Shown here: piece after piece, positions 22,019 through 34,010 of the stretch
How positions within the stretch are numbered: the first letter of the stretch is position 1
How the letters are laid out: each line of letters starts with the position of its first letter
Source: Phoma sp. XZ068
Lineage: Eukaryota > Ascomycota > Dothideomycetes > Pleosporales > Didymellaceae
DNA length: 64,000 nt
Reading direction: 5' to 3'
Assembly (NCBI GenBank): GCA_004835665.1
Contig: RBKR01000008.1
Coordinates: forward strand, 310,001-374,000
Made by a program: the position numbers and the translations under genes
Notes under the pieces: model-generated
Told to the model about the DNA's origin: nothing
The model's database searches: none
The model's input: only the letters and a program-made list of their open reading frames with translations

Positions 22019-23038
22019 AGAGCGGGGCTTGAGGGGATATATATACGCCGAGCGTTCTCGGGAAGACTGTGCCGCCGTTTGAAGCTCGGGTGGCTGAGTG
22101 TGGGTGGACTTGGGGGTTGTATGAGGGCAGAGTGCGACAGGGCAAGGAGGATTGAGAACGCTTTGCACTGCGGCGCCGAAGCACCGTGTGGGAAGGATGG
22201 TACTGGAGCGTTCAAGATGGTGCGTGGACACAGCTCTTACACTATAATACGGTCACATGTTCTTGCGAGCCAGAGCATCGATCGAGGATCCAGCTGGGGT
22301 TGCCCAGTGGCAGAACAGAACTTGTTGAGCGTATATACGGATATGTATCCAGCAGTCAATACTACTCCAGCATACTTCAATTTCGAATCACGCTGTCGTT
22401 ACTCGTCGGCTTTGCATAGCATAGGTACAGCGTATTTTGGTGATCGAATCGCGGTTATATCATGATGGAGAATTGGCATCGTTTTTACAATGGTTGCAAA
22501 TGTGTCGATGTCTTCAAAAATCAACCATCGACGATGGTAATTATTTTGACCTGGAGACAATATGGAAAAGGTCGTGGGGATAGGACTTTATATAAAGAGA
22601 ACCTTAGAGCACGATTGATACTGTGGTTGAAAAGTTGCACGGATATGGTGATGCACATGGCTTCCAGTAGGAAGGGCACTGCACAAATGTCGATGGAGAC
22701 GACACGAACCGAGCGCACCAAACCCGCTCGTCACCGTCAGGAGCCTCGCGTATTCACAATCTACAAGATTGTCGTGTTCGATTTGGGTCAAGATTCGCTC
22801 AAAGAATATCCCACCTACTAGACTCGACTAGCCATGCTCGCGCAGAAATATATGTACAGTGCGGGAAAGCCCTTGGGCTCAAAAAACCGTCGCTTGTCGC
22901 TGAATCACTCCATCCACCACCTCAGTCTGGACGCCAATGCCGACGCCTCGCATCAACCTCCTCAGAGTGCATCGTGAGCACTCGTGGTAGGCTTATACAC
23001 CTGCCTATACTTGAGGTACTCAAGGAGACAGGAGTTAC
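22019..23038. other. Intergenic, about 1.0 kb
   Basis: No credible gene. Base composition is near 50% AT. It holds the 3' regions of the two convergent genes. Confidence 0.5.
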
Positions 23039-25121
23039 TCAAGATGTGGTCGCTGCTGCGGTCTCTGCCTTCGATTCAGTGGTCGCACTGTTGACGCCCT
23101 CTGGTTTCGGCGCATCGAGAACTGCGGGTGCCTCCTTCGTAGCTTCGACATCAGCCATTGAAACATCGCCATCCTTATCGGCAGGGCCGGCAGCAGCTGG
23201 CTCGGCTGGTGCGTCGTCCTTCGGTGCTTCCTCCTTTTTATCTTCTGTGGGCTCAACCTTCGCGTCTTCCTTAGTCTCGTCCTTAGTCTCTTCCTTCTTC
23301 TCAACAACTGGTGTCTCGGCCTTCGCCGACTCAGATTTCTCGTCGTCAGCCTTGACACCATTGGTGGCGGTAGGGGTGGTCTTCTCAGCGTTATCTCCAT
23401 CCGCGGCCAGAGCTCCACCCCACTTATTCAGTAGCTCGGTGGAGCGTTGCTTGAAGTTGTGCTCCTCTTCCTTAGGAATGTTATCCAGCTTGATGATGGC
23501 TTTGAGAACTTTGTGGACTTTGGTCTTCTTGATAATCTCAGCCTCAAGATCCTCGTGCGCCTCAAGTTGCTTCAGATAGTCAGCCATGTTGGCCATGTCT
23601 TCATCCTTGGGTGCCTGATCCCTCGAGAGGAATCCCTTCTGCAGCCTGTGTCGAAGATAAAGTACTATACTTTATTAGCAACCGCTCCCGGCGCACATTG
23701 TTCGTTGCACTTACTCTGCTTCTCGCGCTTGATCAGACGTTCCTCTGCAGACATCGGCGGCTCCTCTGGCTCAGCAGGTGCAGCTTCCTCACTGGCCTTC
23801 TTCTTAGACTTTGTCTCCTTCTTCGGCTTCGCAGCAGAACCCTCCTTAGGGGTCTTGTTGTTAAGCTTCAGCTTGGTCGTCTTTGGTGTCTTGGCCGCAG
23901 GCTCGCCGCCATCGCTGTCATCTTCCTTCTTGCGCTTCTTGGTAGCCTTCGCCTTCTTAGCAGAGGGCGCTGCGTCATCGCCGGCATCTTCCATCTCCAC
24001 ATCGTCTGAATCCGCTGCAGCTGTGCTCTTCCGCTTGGCGGCTTTCTCTTTCTTCTCCTTCTTCTCTGCCTCTTTGGCCTCACGCGCTTCAGCGTCCTCC
24101 TGCAGGGCTGCCTCGTGGCTTGCGAGCATGCCTTTGAAGTACTCCAGGTCGTGTCCTTCTGCGGCGATCTCATATGCTGACCACAGTGCCTTGTTCTTCT
24201 TTGCTGAGTTGCCAGACTCGACGTCCTTCTTCACATCCTCAACATCGAATGTCAGAAGCTCAGTATTGACCTGCCACGCACTGTGGAACGTAAGCAAATG
24301 AACAGTCACGCATATGATAAGATCAAAACTTACAACTCGTTCGTGCCGAGGAACATGATAGGATACCTGCGGTCTTTCGCGTTCTTGCCACCCTCGTCGA
24401 AGTCCTCACGGTACGTGCCGTCGATGCGCTTAGCGCTGACGGGTCGCTTGCTCAGGAGCGACTCGGGCAGCATTTCTTCGTCGCAAACGATGACCGGCCA
24501 TGGCTGGTAGCCTCGCATAGCGACCATGTACATGTCTCCAGGCTGAGCGTTAAGACGAAGCTCAGGTGCCTTCTTCTTGCCCTTGACAGGTGTCTTCTTA
24601 CCCTTGTGCTCAGGTACGCCAGCTCCTGATTTTCGCTTTCCGTTGTTCGTCTTCTTAGCTGGAGTGGCATCGGTACCGTTCGTTGTGGAGGCATCGGCAG
24701 CAGGCTCACCAGCTTCGGCGGCAGGTGCGACATCTGAACAGTCGTCAGTATCAACGGGATATTGTATGGGTCTGCTGACACGGGCTTCAGTCATGACGGG
24801 GTGAAGTTTTCACGTACCTGTTTCATTGCTGACTGCGCCTGTGTGGGGCTTCGCGTTGGTAGTTGCCTCTCCCTTGGCAGTGGTATTTTCCTCAGTCTTC
24901 TCCTTCTCTGAGACTGATACGTCGTCGCATTAGCAGGTCCAACGGAGCTACGCGCAATGTCTCTTACCTTCGGCGACTCCCTCGGTAGCGATGACGGCGT
25001 CCCCCTCAGAGGGCTTCGCCTCGGCGACAGCAGGCTCAGCTGCGGCGTCTGCGGGACGCGTTGGGATCTCGGTGGAGGGCGTGGGCTCCGTTGCCACAGG
25101 TGCTGTCACCTCGTCCGCCAT
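23039..25121 (-). CDS. PWWP-domain chromatin protein (Ioc4/Pdp3-like)
   Basis: Exons complement(23039..23664, 23715..24280, 24334..24733, 24818..24913, 24968..25121) give 613 residues. The PWWP domain lies near 140-225: GDMYMVAMRGYQPWPVIV (the PWWP signature reads QPWPV), then RRYPIMFLGTNEFAWQ across an intron. The middle is Lys/Glu-rich with repeated KK motifs. A TFIIS N-terminal (LW)-like helical domain follows: LYLRHRLQKGFLSRDQAP, LEAHEDLEAEIIKKTKVHKVLKAI and a KWG end. The tail is acidic, Glu/Lys/Ala-rich. PWWP binds H3K36-methylated nucleosomes. The second exon has an alternative in-frame acceptor 6 nt downstream (TATCAG then TCTCAG). Confidence 0.86.
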
Positions 25122-27872
25122 TGTTTGTGTCCGGCTTACGGTTGCACGGTATGCTACTGACGCGTAAGGTGGATGGGAAGCAGCGATTAAAGCTGACGAG
25201 GTATTGAGCGCGATAGGTGTACCGCGTAATTGATGGGCGGCAACGTGTGTTGATGACGCGCGGTGGTGAAGGTGGTTGGGTCGTGTCGTGTTGGAGTGGG
25301 GATTGCGAAGAGCGAAGCTTCGGGACGTAACTTTCAACAGGCCCTTGTCACGTGAACGTGACGCGCCTTGGTTTGAGCGCGACACTGCCCCTACTTTCAC
25401 CGTAAAAAATCGAGGCGCTTCACTGGCTACACCAGAACCACCGTCCCAATTTTGAAGCTGTTGCAGCTGCCGGGCGTCGAGATCGTAATGCTGTATCGTA
25501 TTGTTGTTGGTGCCTTCCAAGGTTTGGCGCGATGCGTTGAAAGGGCCGTGCGTTGGAGTACAGAAGCCGCCCCTCGACAGGCAGCGTAGGTGGTCCCACG
25601 GGAGTACCTGGTAAAAGCCAACAGGCTGCGACGACTGTCCTTGATTCTTGATGTTGTGATGACCCCCGGCTCCCCTTTGTTGATGAGCTTTGATGGAAGA
25701 GTTGATCCAAGCGGCTGCTCGGCTTTGGCAGACAAGCCGCCAATGAGCTAGGCTGCGCCTTCCAAAGGAGAGCGCGATTCGTCGCAGCAAGTGGCATCAG
25801 TACCATGTCGCACAACCTCGACGCCGAACTGCACTGCAATTAGCTGTTGTTTGTATCCATTTTTCTCACCTAGCGATGCATCCTTCGCTCGCAATGAGAC
25901 CAGACCGTAAACAACGAAGTGAAACCTCGACACAAGCATGGACCGAAAATCGTGGAGTGGAAGGGCCTGTCAATTTTGAGGCGTGAAGGGAACCATGAAT
26001 TTTAGCTACTATACAGCTTGTCAGTTCGCAGGGCCCAGTGATTGGTATGCGCACTTACTGTACTCTACTTCTGAACATTTGGGAGGCCTCGATCTACCGG
26101 CCCCTCGCCACCACGGCTGACCATATTGTTACGAATAATCGCTACAGTGATCGTACCAATGAGACTCGCACGAGGCTGCTCCAAAGAACCGGCAAATGAG
26201 CAATGATCACACGAAGACAAGGTATACAAGTAGCTGCCAGCACGCGTTTGGTGATACTACCTTCTCAGAACCCTAGTGAAGAGTTGAGCTGATTGTGGAA
26301 CCCTGCTGTAAATCACGAGCATATAAGACAGACAATGTCTTGCGGCTCAGCGCTCTTGCATTGTGTGCCATAACTGCAGCTTACCTGTCTAGGCCCGTCT
26401 ACACCTGTACGTGCGATTTGCAATGCAAGCAGCCGTGCGGTATCGCCTCCATTGCGTGTTACGGCAGGGAAGATCAAAGTCCCCATAACTCACCTGCGAG
26501 GCCTGTGCCTCTTCTAGTAAGGCCCTCGCAACCTTAATCAGGGAGGGACTAGAATGCCACGAGAAGGTCGATGGCTTCACTGGACCTGAGCTGCTTGATC
26601 AATGCGCAAAAAGGCTTAACGGGAGCGGTGTGGCCGAGCTGACTGAGGCTGTTGGAAGCAGACAGGTTGGTCCGAATAAATCCGAGCAGGGCGGCTGCCA
26701 GGCACACTTGCGGCGGTTCCGTTACGGAGGGTCTCCGATGCATCTGCAACTTGCTATCGATAAGCTCCAGTACACCAGATGGCTCCAGTGCTCCTTCATC
26801 CTCTCTGACAGCCGGGCTCTGTTCGATTTTGCTAGCCTGTCATACATGCCGGCTTCATGTTTCAATCTCCAGATGAATCGCTTCCCATAACGATAGCTCT
26901 TACAGATCACAGTCCTAGACCCTGGCCGGTAGCTGTGGTCCAAAGTTTCGCAGTTCTGCTCACGTTTCGATGTGCATTCCAGCGACCATCGTAATGTTGC
27001 TGCATCTACTTGGCACGCTGCGCCAGACGTAGTTGGCAGAGAGGTTGACCACAGTCAGTTGGGACCTAACGGGTATCTGTCGTGCTCAGTTCCGCGGGGC
27101 GTTGGCGGCTCCAGCAGCTTGGTGCATCATATGGATGCGCAGCGCATAACCTGATCTGTGTCCTTAACACAGCCGCACATCGCGGAGACATGAGCGTGTT
27201 GTGAGGATGGTCGGCGGTTTCGAAGTCATCGGTTGACCGAGGGGCTGCCGTGCAGCGGGTTGGCCGTGTCGTTCCGGAGTGCACCGTCGCAGTTGTCCGC
27301 CAAACATTCATGGCGCAGGCCATACCGGTGTATTCGGTATCGCGGGTGGGTTCGGTATCCTGCTGATGCTGGCAGCCATGTCGAAGATGGTGTTCTGAGG
27401 TTGGCGGCTCTGCACGATCGAAATGGCCTGAACAGCGGCTCCATCACGTGCAGCCTCACAATTTATTTATCAAGCCCAACCTCCTGCACCTCGCACCGGT
27501 TGTTGGAACTTAGTGATGTGGCTCAAGACTGTGATAAGGAGCTTTACAACGATTCAATTACTTTGGAACACTCGTAGAGCATTTACATCTTCTATCGCAC
27601 TCCAAGAGGTCGGTTGATGGGATTCAGACCTCATCCTGCGCACCAACATATTCTCTGCTACTAGCAGTGACGTCTGCATGCATAACTAACAGCACCTATA
27701 CTAAGACACCAATAAGATCCTCACTTCTGAAACACATCTCAGGACTACTCGGATCTCACACGAAGCTGCAAGCATTCACCACTGGCTCGTGCTTTCGTGC
27801 TAGTGCGGGGACTCGCAGATCTTCAGGATATCTCTCAGAATTGCGCCAACAAGGTCCCCACCACTCACAACC
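25122..27872. other. Gene-free 2.75 kb spacer
   Basis: No open frame here shows a recognisable protein and I could not assemble exons. A segment at about 26626-26710 superficially starts like a class II tRNA (GTGTGGCCGAG) but has no matching 3' half. Otherwise nothing is seen. Confidence 0.5.
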
Positions 27873-28422
27873 ATGGCGACACAAACACCTACTACAAATG
27901 GCGAGCAGAGCGCTGAATACAAGGCGCTGTGGGCAAACAAATACCGCGGCGTATGCAGCTCTTGCAACTCTACCCAGAATAGCTTCTAACGATATGTGAC
28001 AGGCAACGGTAGAAGACCTCGATCCACCACCGGCTCTGTCTGTCAAGCCCACCGACCCGATCTCCTGGGCGCTCATGAGCGGTCTCGAGCGCGACTACAC
28101 CCACTTGACCGTTGTCTCGCAAGAAAACCGTGCCCTGCTCGGCTACATCAGCATCCCGCGCCTACAGCAGTTGCTCAAGGAGCGCAAAGTGAACGAAAAT
28201 GACCCAGTCGAGGCAGCGATGCACAAGTTTCAGCGACGTGGGAGGCGGTACAAAGTCATTGACATGGAGACGCCGCTGGAGGAGCTAGAGGAGTTCTTCA
28301 AGGGTGGAGTCGACGGAAGTGGGAAGCAGGAGTTTGCGGTTGTTACAGATGCAAGTCGCAAGTTTGTTCTTGGAGTTGCGACAACAGACGACTTGGATAA
28401 ATTCCTCAAGACAAGGGCATAA
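27873..28422 (+). CDS. CBS-domain protein, 165 residues
   Basis: Exons 27873..27950 and 28003..28422 with a 52-nt phase 0 intron (GTATGC, TTCTAAC branch, GTGACAG). The N-terminus is MATQTPTTNGEQSAEYKALW. The body carries a CBS pair: LTVVSQENRALLGYISIPRL, then METPLEELEEFF and FAVVTDASRKFVLGVATTDDL, the typical end of a CBS motif (GvaTTDDL). CBS pairs bind adenosyl nucleotides. Stand-alone fungal proteins of this size occur; the role is unknown. Confidence 0.82.
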
Positions 28423-29003
28423 GAACGAATGGAGAGGGGTAAAGGAAGTTTCCTACAAAATCTGCATTGCTCGGCGTTTGCTCAGGATACCACATGGGAG
28501 GAGGTGTTATGGAGATGTCAAGGAGGGTTGATTCAACATTCCCTCCGCGAAATGGACTGCCGCACTCACATTGAGTGTCAGGCAGCTGGAGCAAGAAGAA
28601 AGCAATCTTGAATGGACCTAGCGGTTCGCCTATTGTAGATCCTAGGTGTCAATCATGATGAACTTGAATGCTTCACACTTGCCGGCTGAAGTCCAAAGTC
28701 TACGCTCAAGCCTTTCAAATACCTCCTTCAAACAACCCTGTAATAATTCACGACCATTGCACGAAACCAAAGAAACTAGATGTCATACTACCTCATCTAG
28801 GCTTAGTGAGGCTCAGCCCTATCCGCGCTCCTCAACGTTCCATGAATTCGGCAACCGACCCGACCCAGATAACCTGACGTTCTCCAATCGTGAATAATTC
28901 AAAGTCAAACTTCTCGTCAAGCTTGTAATATTCGCGCCTCCATGCGCTTATAACCCCTACCACCGGACGCCTCGTCCCCTACACATCATTTACTGTCGCT
29001 GGC
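28423..29003. other. Intergenic, tandem genes
   Basis: 581 nt; only the CBS gene 3' end and the phosphatase promoter. Nothing else seen. Confidence 0.5.
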
Positions 29004-30307
29004 ATGCCCGCACTCCTCGTCCGCCTGTGCACTCCAGTTCTCCACCGCCCGCAGGCCATTCGCCCACCACCGTTTACAGCACATATTCGGAGATGCCCCT
29101 CTATAATACAGCAAATAAGATGCTACGCCCATCAGCCGCAAAATCCACGCCTGGGCACCACGACTCCCGTGCCCGATGACGCGCCCCCACCTACGCCAAA
29201 GTCACCTTTCTACTTCGAAGCGGGATATGCACTGTTTGCAAAGCGGCCCAGTCGACCATTTCCCCCGCCATTCCTCTCTCTACCTTCGACGAGCTTCTCA
29301 GAGCCCCTGAGTACGCACCACAAGAGTAGAGACCGGCGACCGACAGTTGATGGGCAGATGATAAGAGGGGTCACGAATGGCGACGACGCGGTACTAGTCA
29401 GCGACTACTTTATCGGCGCAAACGACGGAGTGGGAGCTTGGGCTACCCGAGAGCGGGGACATGCTGCGTGAGCTTTCCCAGTCGTCCCCGAAACCCATCT
29501 TCTGCTAACACGGGCGTGTAGACTATGGTCCCGGCTAATCCTGCACTTCTGGTCCCTTGAAGTTGAATCCGCGCCCTTCTCGGCCACCTCTCCACCCTCA
29601 CCCATTGCTTACCTTCAAACCGCGTTCGAGAAAACCAGAACCGCGACCTCAGATCCCAACGAGTGGCACGGCACAACCACCGCCTGCGGCGCGTTGCTTA
29701 GCGCAAATAAAGATGACCAACCGCTCCTCTACGTGACGCAAATCGGCGACGGCAAAATCCTTGTCATCCGACCGAGCACGCAAGAAGTAATATACCGCAC
29801 AGAGGAGCAATGGCACTGGTTCGACTGCCCACGGCAGCTGGGTACAAACTCTCCCGACACACCAAACGATGTGGCTGTCCTAGACACAATCGATATCCTC
29901 GAAGACGATGTCATTATTGCAATGACAGACGGCGTGGTGGATAACCTGTGGGAGCACGAGGTCGTCACAAATGTCTGCGAGAGCATGGAGAAGTGGAGGA
30001 GCGAAGGCGCAAGAGAGGTCGAAGGCAAAGAAATAGGAGAAAAAGGGAAAGACGACCAGGAACAAAGCTATGCGGATGGGATGCGGTATGTTGCGCAGAG
30101 ACTCGTAAACGCTGCGCGGGAGATTGCTCAGGATCCGTTTGCTGAGAGTCCGTACATGGAGAAGGCCATTGACGAAGGTTTGAGCATTGAAGGGGGTATG
30201 TAATCTTCGCGGAGGGAATATCAAGGGGATATAGATGCTAACTTTGTGTAGGAAAGCTTGACGATATCAGCGTCGTCGCGGCCCAGTGCAAGAGGCGGAA
30301 TGGCTGA
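29004..30307 (+). CDS. Mitochondrial PP2C-type phosphatase (Ptc7/Azr1-like)
   Basis: Exons 29004..29467, 29522..30195 and 30252..30307 give 397 residues. The N-terminus is Arg-rich without acids (MPALLVRLCTPVLHRPQ), a likely mitochondrial presequence. Catalytic PP2C motifs: FIGANDGVGAW near 138-146 (first metal-binding Asp), TQIGDGKILVIR, IIAMTDGVVDNLWEHEV, and DDISVVAAQCK in the small last exon (final metal-binding Asp pair). Ptc7 acts in coenzyme Q biosynthesis and Azr1 in azole resistance; assignment to either is inference. Confidence 0.86.
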
Positions 30308-30782
30308 AGCACAGGTCATACGATGGCAACTACAGCACCATCTGAATGAACAAGTAACACAAATATAGCTTCGGGAGTCGGCGCGGCATACTTGAACCTC
30401 CACTAACGACGATCCCTCGGCGATGGGACAGCAATCCAAGCGCCCGGGCACGCGTTCTCTGGGAACAGAAGGTTCCTTCACCAAAGGGACCAGGTTCACG
30501 GATGCATTCACGAGCAGCACGAGCAACACGAGATGCGCATCACGAGGATTTTGGATTGATTTCGGTATAGATGTTTTTATGGTACAAGCGCTTCTAGATG
30601 CATTCCTTCTAAGCGCACATTGAACAGGATCTGATAATGAGGGCGCATACGGCGTGGATATGGCTGGGATGGTATATAGGTGTTGAAAGATTTTATGCCG
30701 ACAAGACTAAATCGCACCATGGCGATTTCAAGATATACTTCAGGTAACGTTCGAAATTTGCACGATGGAACTGTGTACCAAC
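30308..30782. other. Intergenic between convergent genes
   Basis: 475 nt. Nothing recognised. Confidence 0.5.
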
Positions 30783-32193
30783 CTAGTCTTCTGAACTCTT
30801 TTCTTTTCGAGGTGGCGGCGAGTTCGAGGGTGACCGTGTGGCGCGCTTTCTATTGCGGCCAGTTCGACTGCGAGATCTCGATCTCGATCTACTTGAGCTG
30901 GGAGAACGTTTACGTTTCTTGATATCAGCCGGTGAACCTGAACCAACATCTGAAAGGGAGCGTCTGCGTCGTCTTACGGGGCTTACAGACCGTGAACTGC
31001 TTGATCTTGCGCGGCGGCGGCGGCGCGGCGGCGTGCGGGATGGTGACCTTGACAGCCTGGGTGCTGGTGAGCTCGCTTTCTTTTGAGGGGAAGCAGATCG
31101 TGATTGATGCCTGGGAAGCCTCCTGCTGTCGTTGCTTGGAGACCATGACTTGTCCCTTCCGCCATCTCGTCGCTTGCGTCGCGGGGAAGGGGAACGTCTT
31201 GATCGGCGTGGTGGAGACCTTGAGCGATCACTTGAGGGTGAGCGTCTTCGTCGTCGTGGCGGTGTGCGCGATAGGTCTGACGATGGCGAGCGGCGGACGC
31301 GACGAGCCGGTGGAGACCTGGAACGGCTGCCCGAGGGTGAGCGACGGTCTCGCGATGTATCGCGACGATCTCGTCCCCTGCCACGGCCACCACTAGGAAC
31401 ATAGATATCACGCTCGCGGCGAGGTGGTGACCTGCGTCTCCTGCGGCTTGTCAGTGTGTGTCCGTCCGTACCAAGCAGTTGTACGTACGGAGGCGGTGAT
31501 CGCGAGTCTCGACGCGGTGGTCGACGGTCAAAGTCTCTGCCTCCTCTACCGCCTCTATCACCACGGTAGCCTCCACGTTCTCCACGGAAGCCTCCTCCAC
31601 GGCCTCCACGACCGCGGCCTCGATCGCCTCGATCGCCTCGATCCGAGCGGTCGGTGTCACGGAACATGTTCACAATATCGTCTTGGTCTGTCTGCTCTTT
31701 GCGGCGGGACTCAGCAGCTGCTTTCGAAAGCTACACACATATGTCAGTCCTTACATCTGTATGAACCCTTCAGGGTCGCCTTACCTGCTCTTGCTGCAGT
31801 TCCAGCTTCTTTGCCTCGAGCATCTCCTTTGGCACACCCATAGGGCTATCCTGTGCACTCAGCATCAAATCCCATAGCTCCTTGCAGAAGGAGGCCGTGT
31901 CTTTATTGAGGAAGCCGGTGAGCTGTATCTGGATCTCTTTGATTTTGGGCTGCCATCGTTAGCAAACATCAGTCCATTGAACGCGTAGGTATACGTACAA
32001 ATTGGTTCTGTTCGACTAGGTTGTAGCAGGTCTCGACAACAATATCATCTTCATCTCCAAGGATATCTGTGATCTTCTGCGCAATCCACTTCTTCATCAG
32101 ATCAATGTTGACTTTCTCAATGTCGACCTTACGATCGAACTCTGGAGGGAACTTCGTGGCCTTCAGGCGCTTCTGATCGATGCTGAGCGCCAT
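30783..32193 (-). CDS. PWI-domain, RS-rich splicing factor (SRRM1/SRm160-like)
   Basis: Exons complement(30783..31440, 31489..31730, 31785..31949, 31999..32193) give 419 residues. The PWI domain covers about 20-115: FPPEFDRKVDIEKVNIDLMKKWIAQKI, the DEDDIVVETCYNLVEQ helix, and IQIQLTGFLNKDTASF with a following LW. It is followed by RG/GD-rich repeats (RGDRGRGRGG) and then long RS/SP-rich runs to the end. SRRM1 is a nuclear-matrix splicing coactivator. The last intron (31441-31488) is 48 nt, a multiple of three without a stop, so retention would insert 16 residues. Confidence 0.85.
31441..31488 (-). other. 48-nt 3n intron with an open frame in RS-gene
   Basis: On the minus strand it starts GTACGTAC, has a CACTGAC branch site and ends CCGCAG. 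Translated it reads through without a stop. Its sequence breaks the RS composition (a YVQLLGTDGHTL run), which supports its being an intron instead of coding sequence. Confidence 0.7.
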
Positions 32194-32756
32194 GGCTGCT
32201 GTAAGGCAATGGCTGGGGGATTTCAGAGGAGGTTAAGGAGGGCTGAGTTGCCGTGAAGTTGAGGAGAAGTTGCGGGTACGAGCTTGAGCGATGATGCAGT
32301 GTTGGCTTGGCATTTGCGGAGGAAAGCACGATCTCCGCACCCCAATCGCCGCGTTGAATCTACACTCACTCACCTGCCTGCCAAACACCAACACGCTTCG
32401 AGATGCATGAAGCAGTGATCAACGGCTTCAGGCCTTATGATAGGAGTGTGCATCATCAAGGCATCTTGGATTTTGCTGATATGTCTTTGCTAACATCGAT
32501 GTGATGCGCTTTCCTGACATGCTAGTTGTTTGCTTTCAAAGGGTAGGTCCTGCTTTTACAAGGTCATGACTTCTATCGCAGCCACGCGGTCCAGTAAACA
32601 TCCAAGATGTGATAAGGATACTCAAGATTCCTGCCTCGCTCTCTCACCATTCCGTCACTCCGCTAGCCACTGCATTCATCACTGCCATTCTTTAATCCCA
32701 CGATCTTATCACTCTTTGAGGCCTTCTCTCGACGAGCATCTTCCTTAACCAATACC
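32194..32756. other. Divergent spacer
   Basis: 563 nt between divergent starts. It has CT-rich tracts before 32757. Nothing else seen. Confidence 0.5.
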
Positions 32757-33721
32757 ATGGCAGACGTTGGTCTGCCTACTGCTGTGCCGGAGCAGACTAC
32801 TGCCGAGGAAGAACAGCTTCAGCCTACCCCAGAAGCATCGACAGAGAAGGCTCTCGCCGAAGAGCCAGCAGCAGAAGAGGCAGCCACAGACCCACCGGCG
32901 GAGGAACCATCTGCAACAGAGCCTGCAGTAGAAGAGCCGCCAGCCGAGGACCCGCCGGTGGAGGAGAAGATTGCTGAGCCTGAGCCTGCAGCCGCTGCTG
33001 ATGAACCGCCTACCGACGAGACGCCTACCGAGGAAACTCCAGTCGAGGAGAAGGTTATAGAAGAACCATTATCTGAGGAGTCTCCGGCTGGACCGGAAAT
33101 AGCACAAGAAGATGCGCCAGTTGTTCAACGTTCTGTTGAGCCAGAGGAAACAGATATAGGACCGCCAGCGGAAGAGACCGTTGATGAGCCTAAACCTGAG
33201 CCACCAGCGGCAGAACCAGAATCAGAGCCTACTACAGACCTCCAGCCTGAAGGTGAATCTGATCCCATCGTTGAACTGCTAGACATGTATGCTGAGCCCA
33301 GATCAGAGGAGCAAGCCGAAGTGGTACAGAGTTTAGCAGATCCAGATCCAGCACCTGAACCTGAACCCGAGGCTGCTCCAGAGAATGCACCCGCGGCTCA
33401 AGATGAGGAACAACTGGATGTAGTCCAGCGATCCGCCGAGCCCGAACCGGAAGCCCCGTAAGTACAACGTATCATTTCGAGTTTGTAGCATTACTGACTA
33501 CCTCCAGCCCACCTCCTGCTTCCACAAAGTCTGCGAAGCCACGGAAGCGAGATACGTGGCGCAGCAAGTTGGCTACCGGAGGCAATAGCAAACAGCGTCT
33601 CCTGATGTTCACGGCACCGAAGGAGACGAAGCCACTCGTAGCAGCACTTCAGCAGGAGAAGGCGAGGGGTACGGATATCAAACCCTTGGTCGATGGAATG
33701 TTGGCTACGATCCTGTCCTAG
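32757..33721 (+). CDS. Acidic Pro/Glu/Ala-rich repeat protein with basic C-terminal module
   Basis: Exons 32757..33457 and 33508..33721 (50-nt phase 2 intron, GTAAGT to CTCCAG) give 304 residues. Residues 1-235 are low-complexity with many EEPxAEE and PEPEPE units. A longer motif, VVQRS[VA]EPE, occurs twice, near 123 and 222. The last 70 residues differ: basic, with KPRKRDTWRSKLATGG, LLMFTAPKETKPLVAALQ and a helical GTDIKPLVDGMLATIL end. I do not recognise the family. The tail looks folded and may be the conserved functional part; the rest is disordered. Confidence 0.72.
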
Positions 33722-34010
33722 CTGGTGCTGCATACTGAGATGCATTGTCGCTCATACCCTGACCTAATACTCAACCCTGATTCTGAAGCCTATATGGTTG
33801 CCTTTCTCCATGCTTTGCTAGGCCCAGCCTTTGTGTCAGTCACACCAGGTATTCTCACACTAATTTTGATGAAGGATTGACTGCGTGATGATTCATATCG
33901 ACAATGCTATGTGTGTGCAGGCCTAGATTCCCCTTCCTGAGCGGCTTCATGTTCGTCTTTATTCGCGTTCATAATGTTACAATCCACTCGTTAATCTTTT
34001 CCTACCTCAC

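Noticed and set aside
26626..26710. A tRNA-like start (GTGTGGCCGAG followed by TGAGGC) resembling class II tRNAs
   Set aside because: No acceptor complement, no valid anticodon stem, and no B box of the form GGTTCGANTCC at the right distance.
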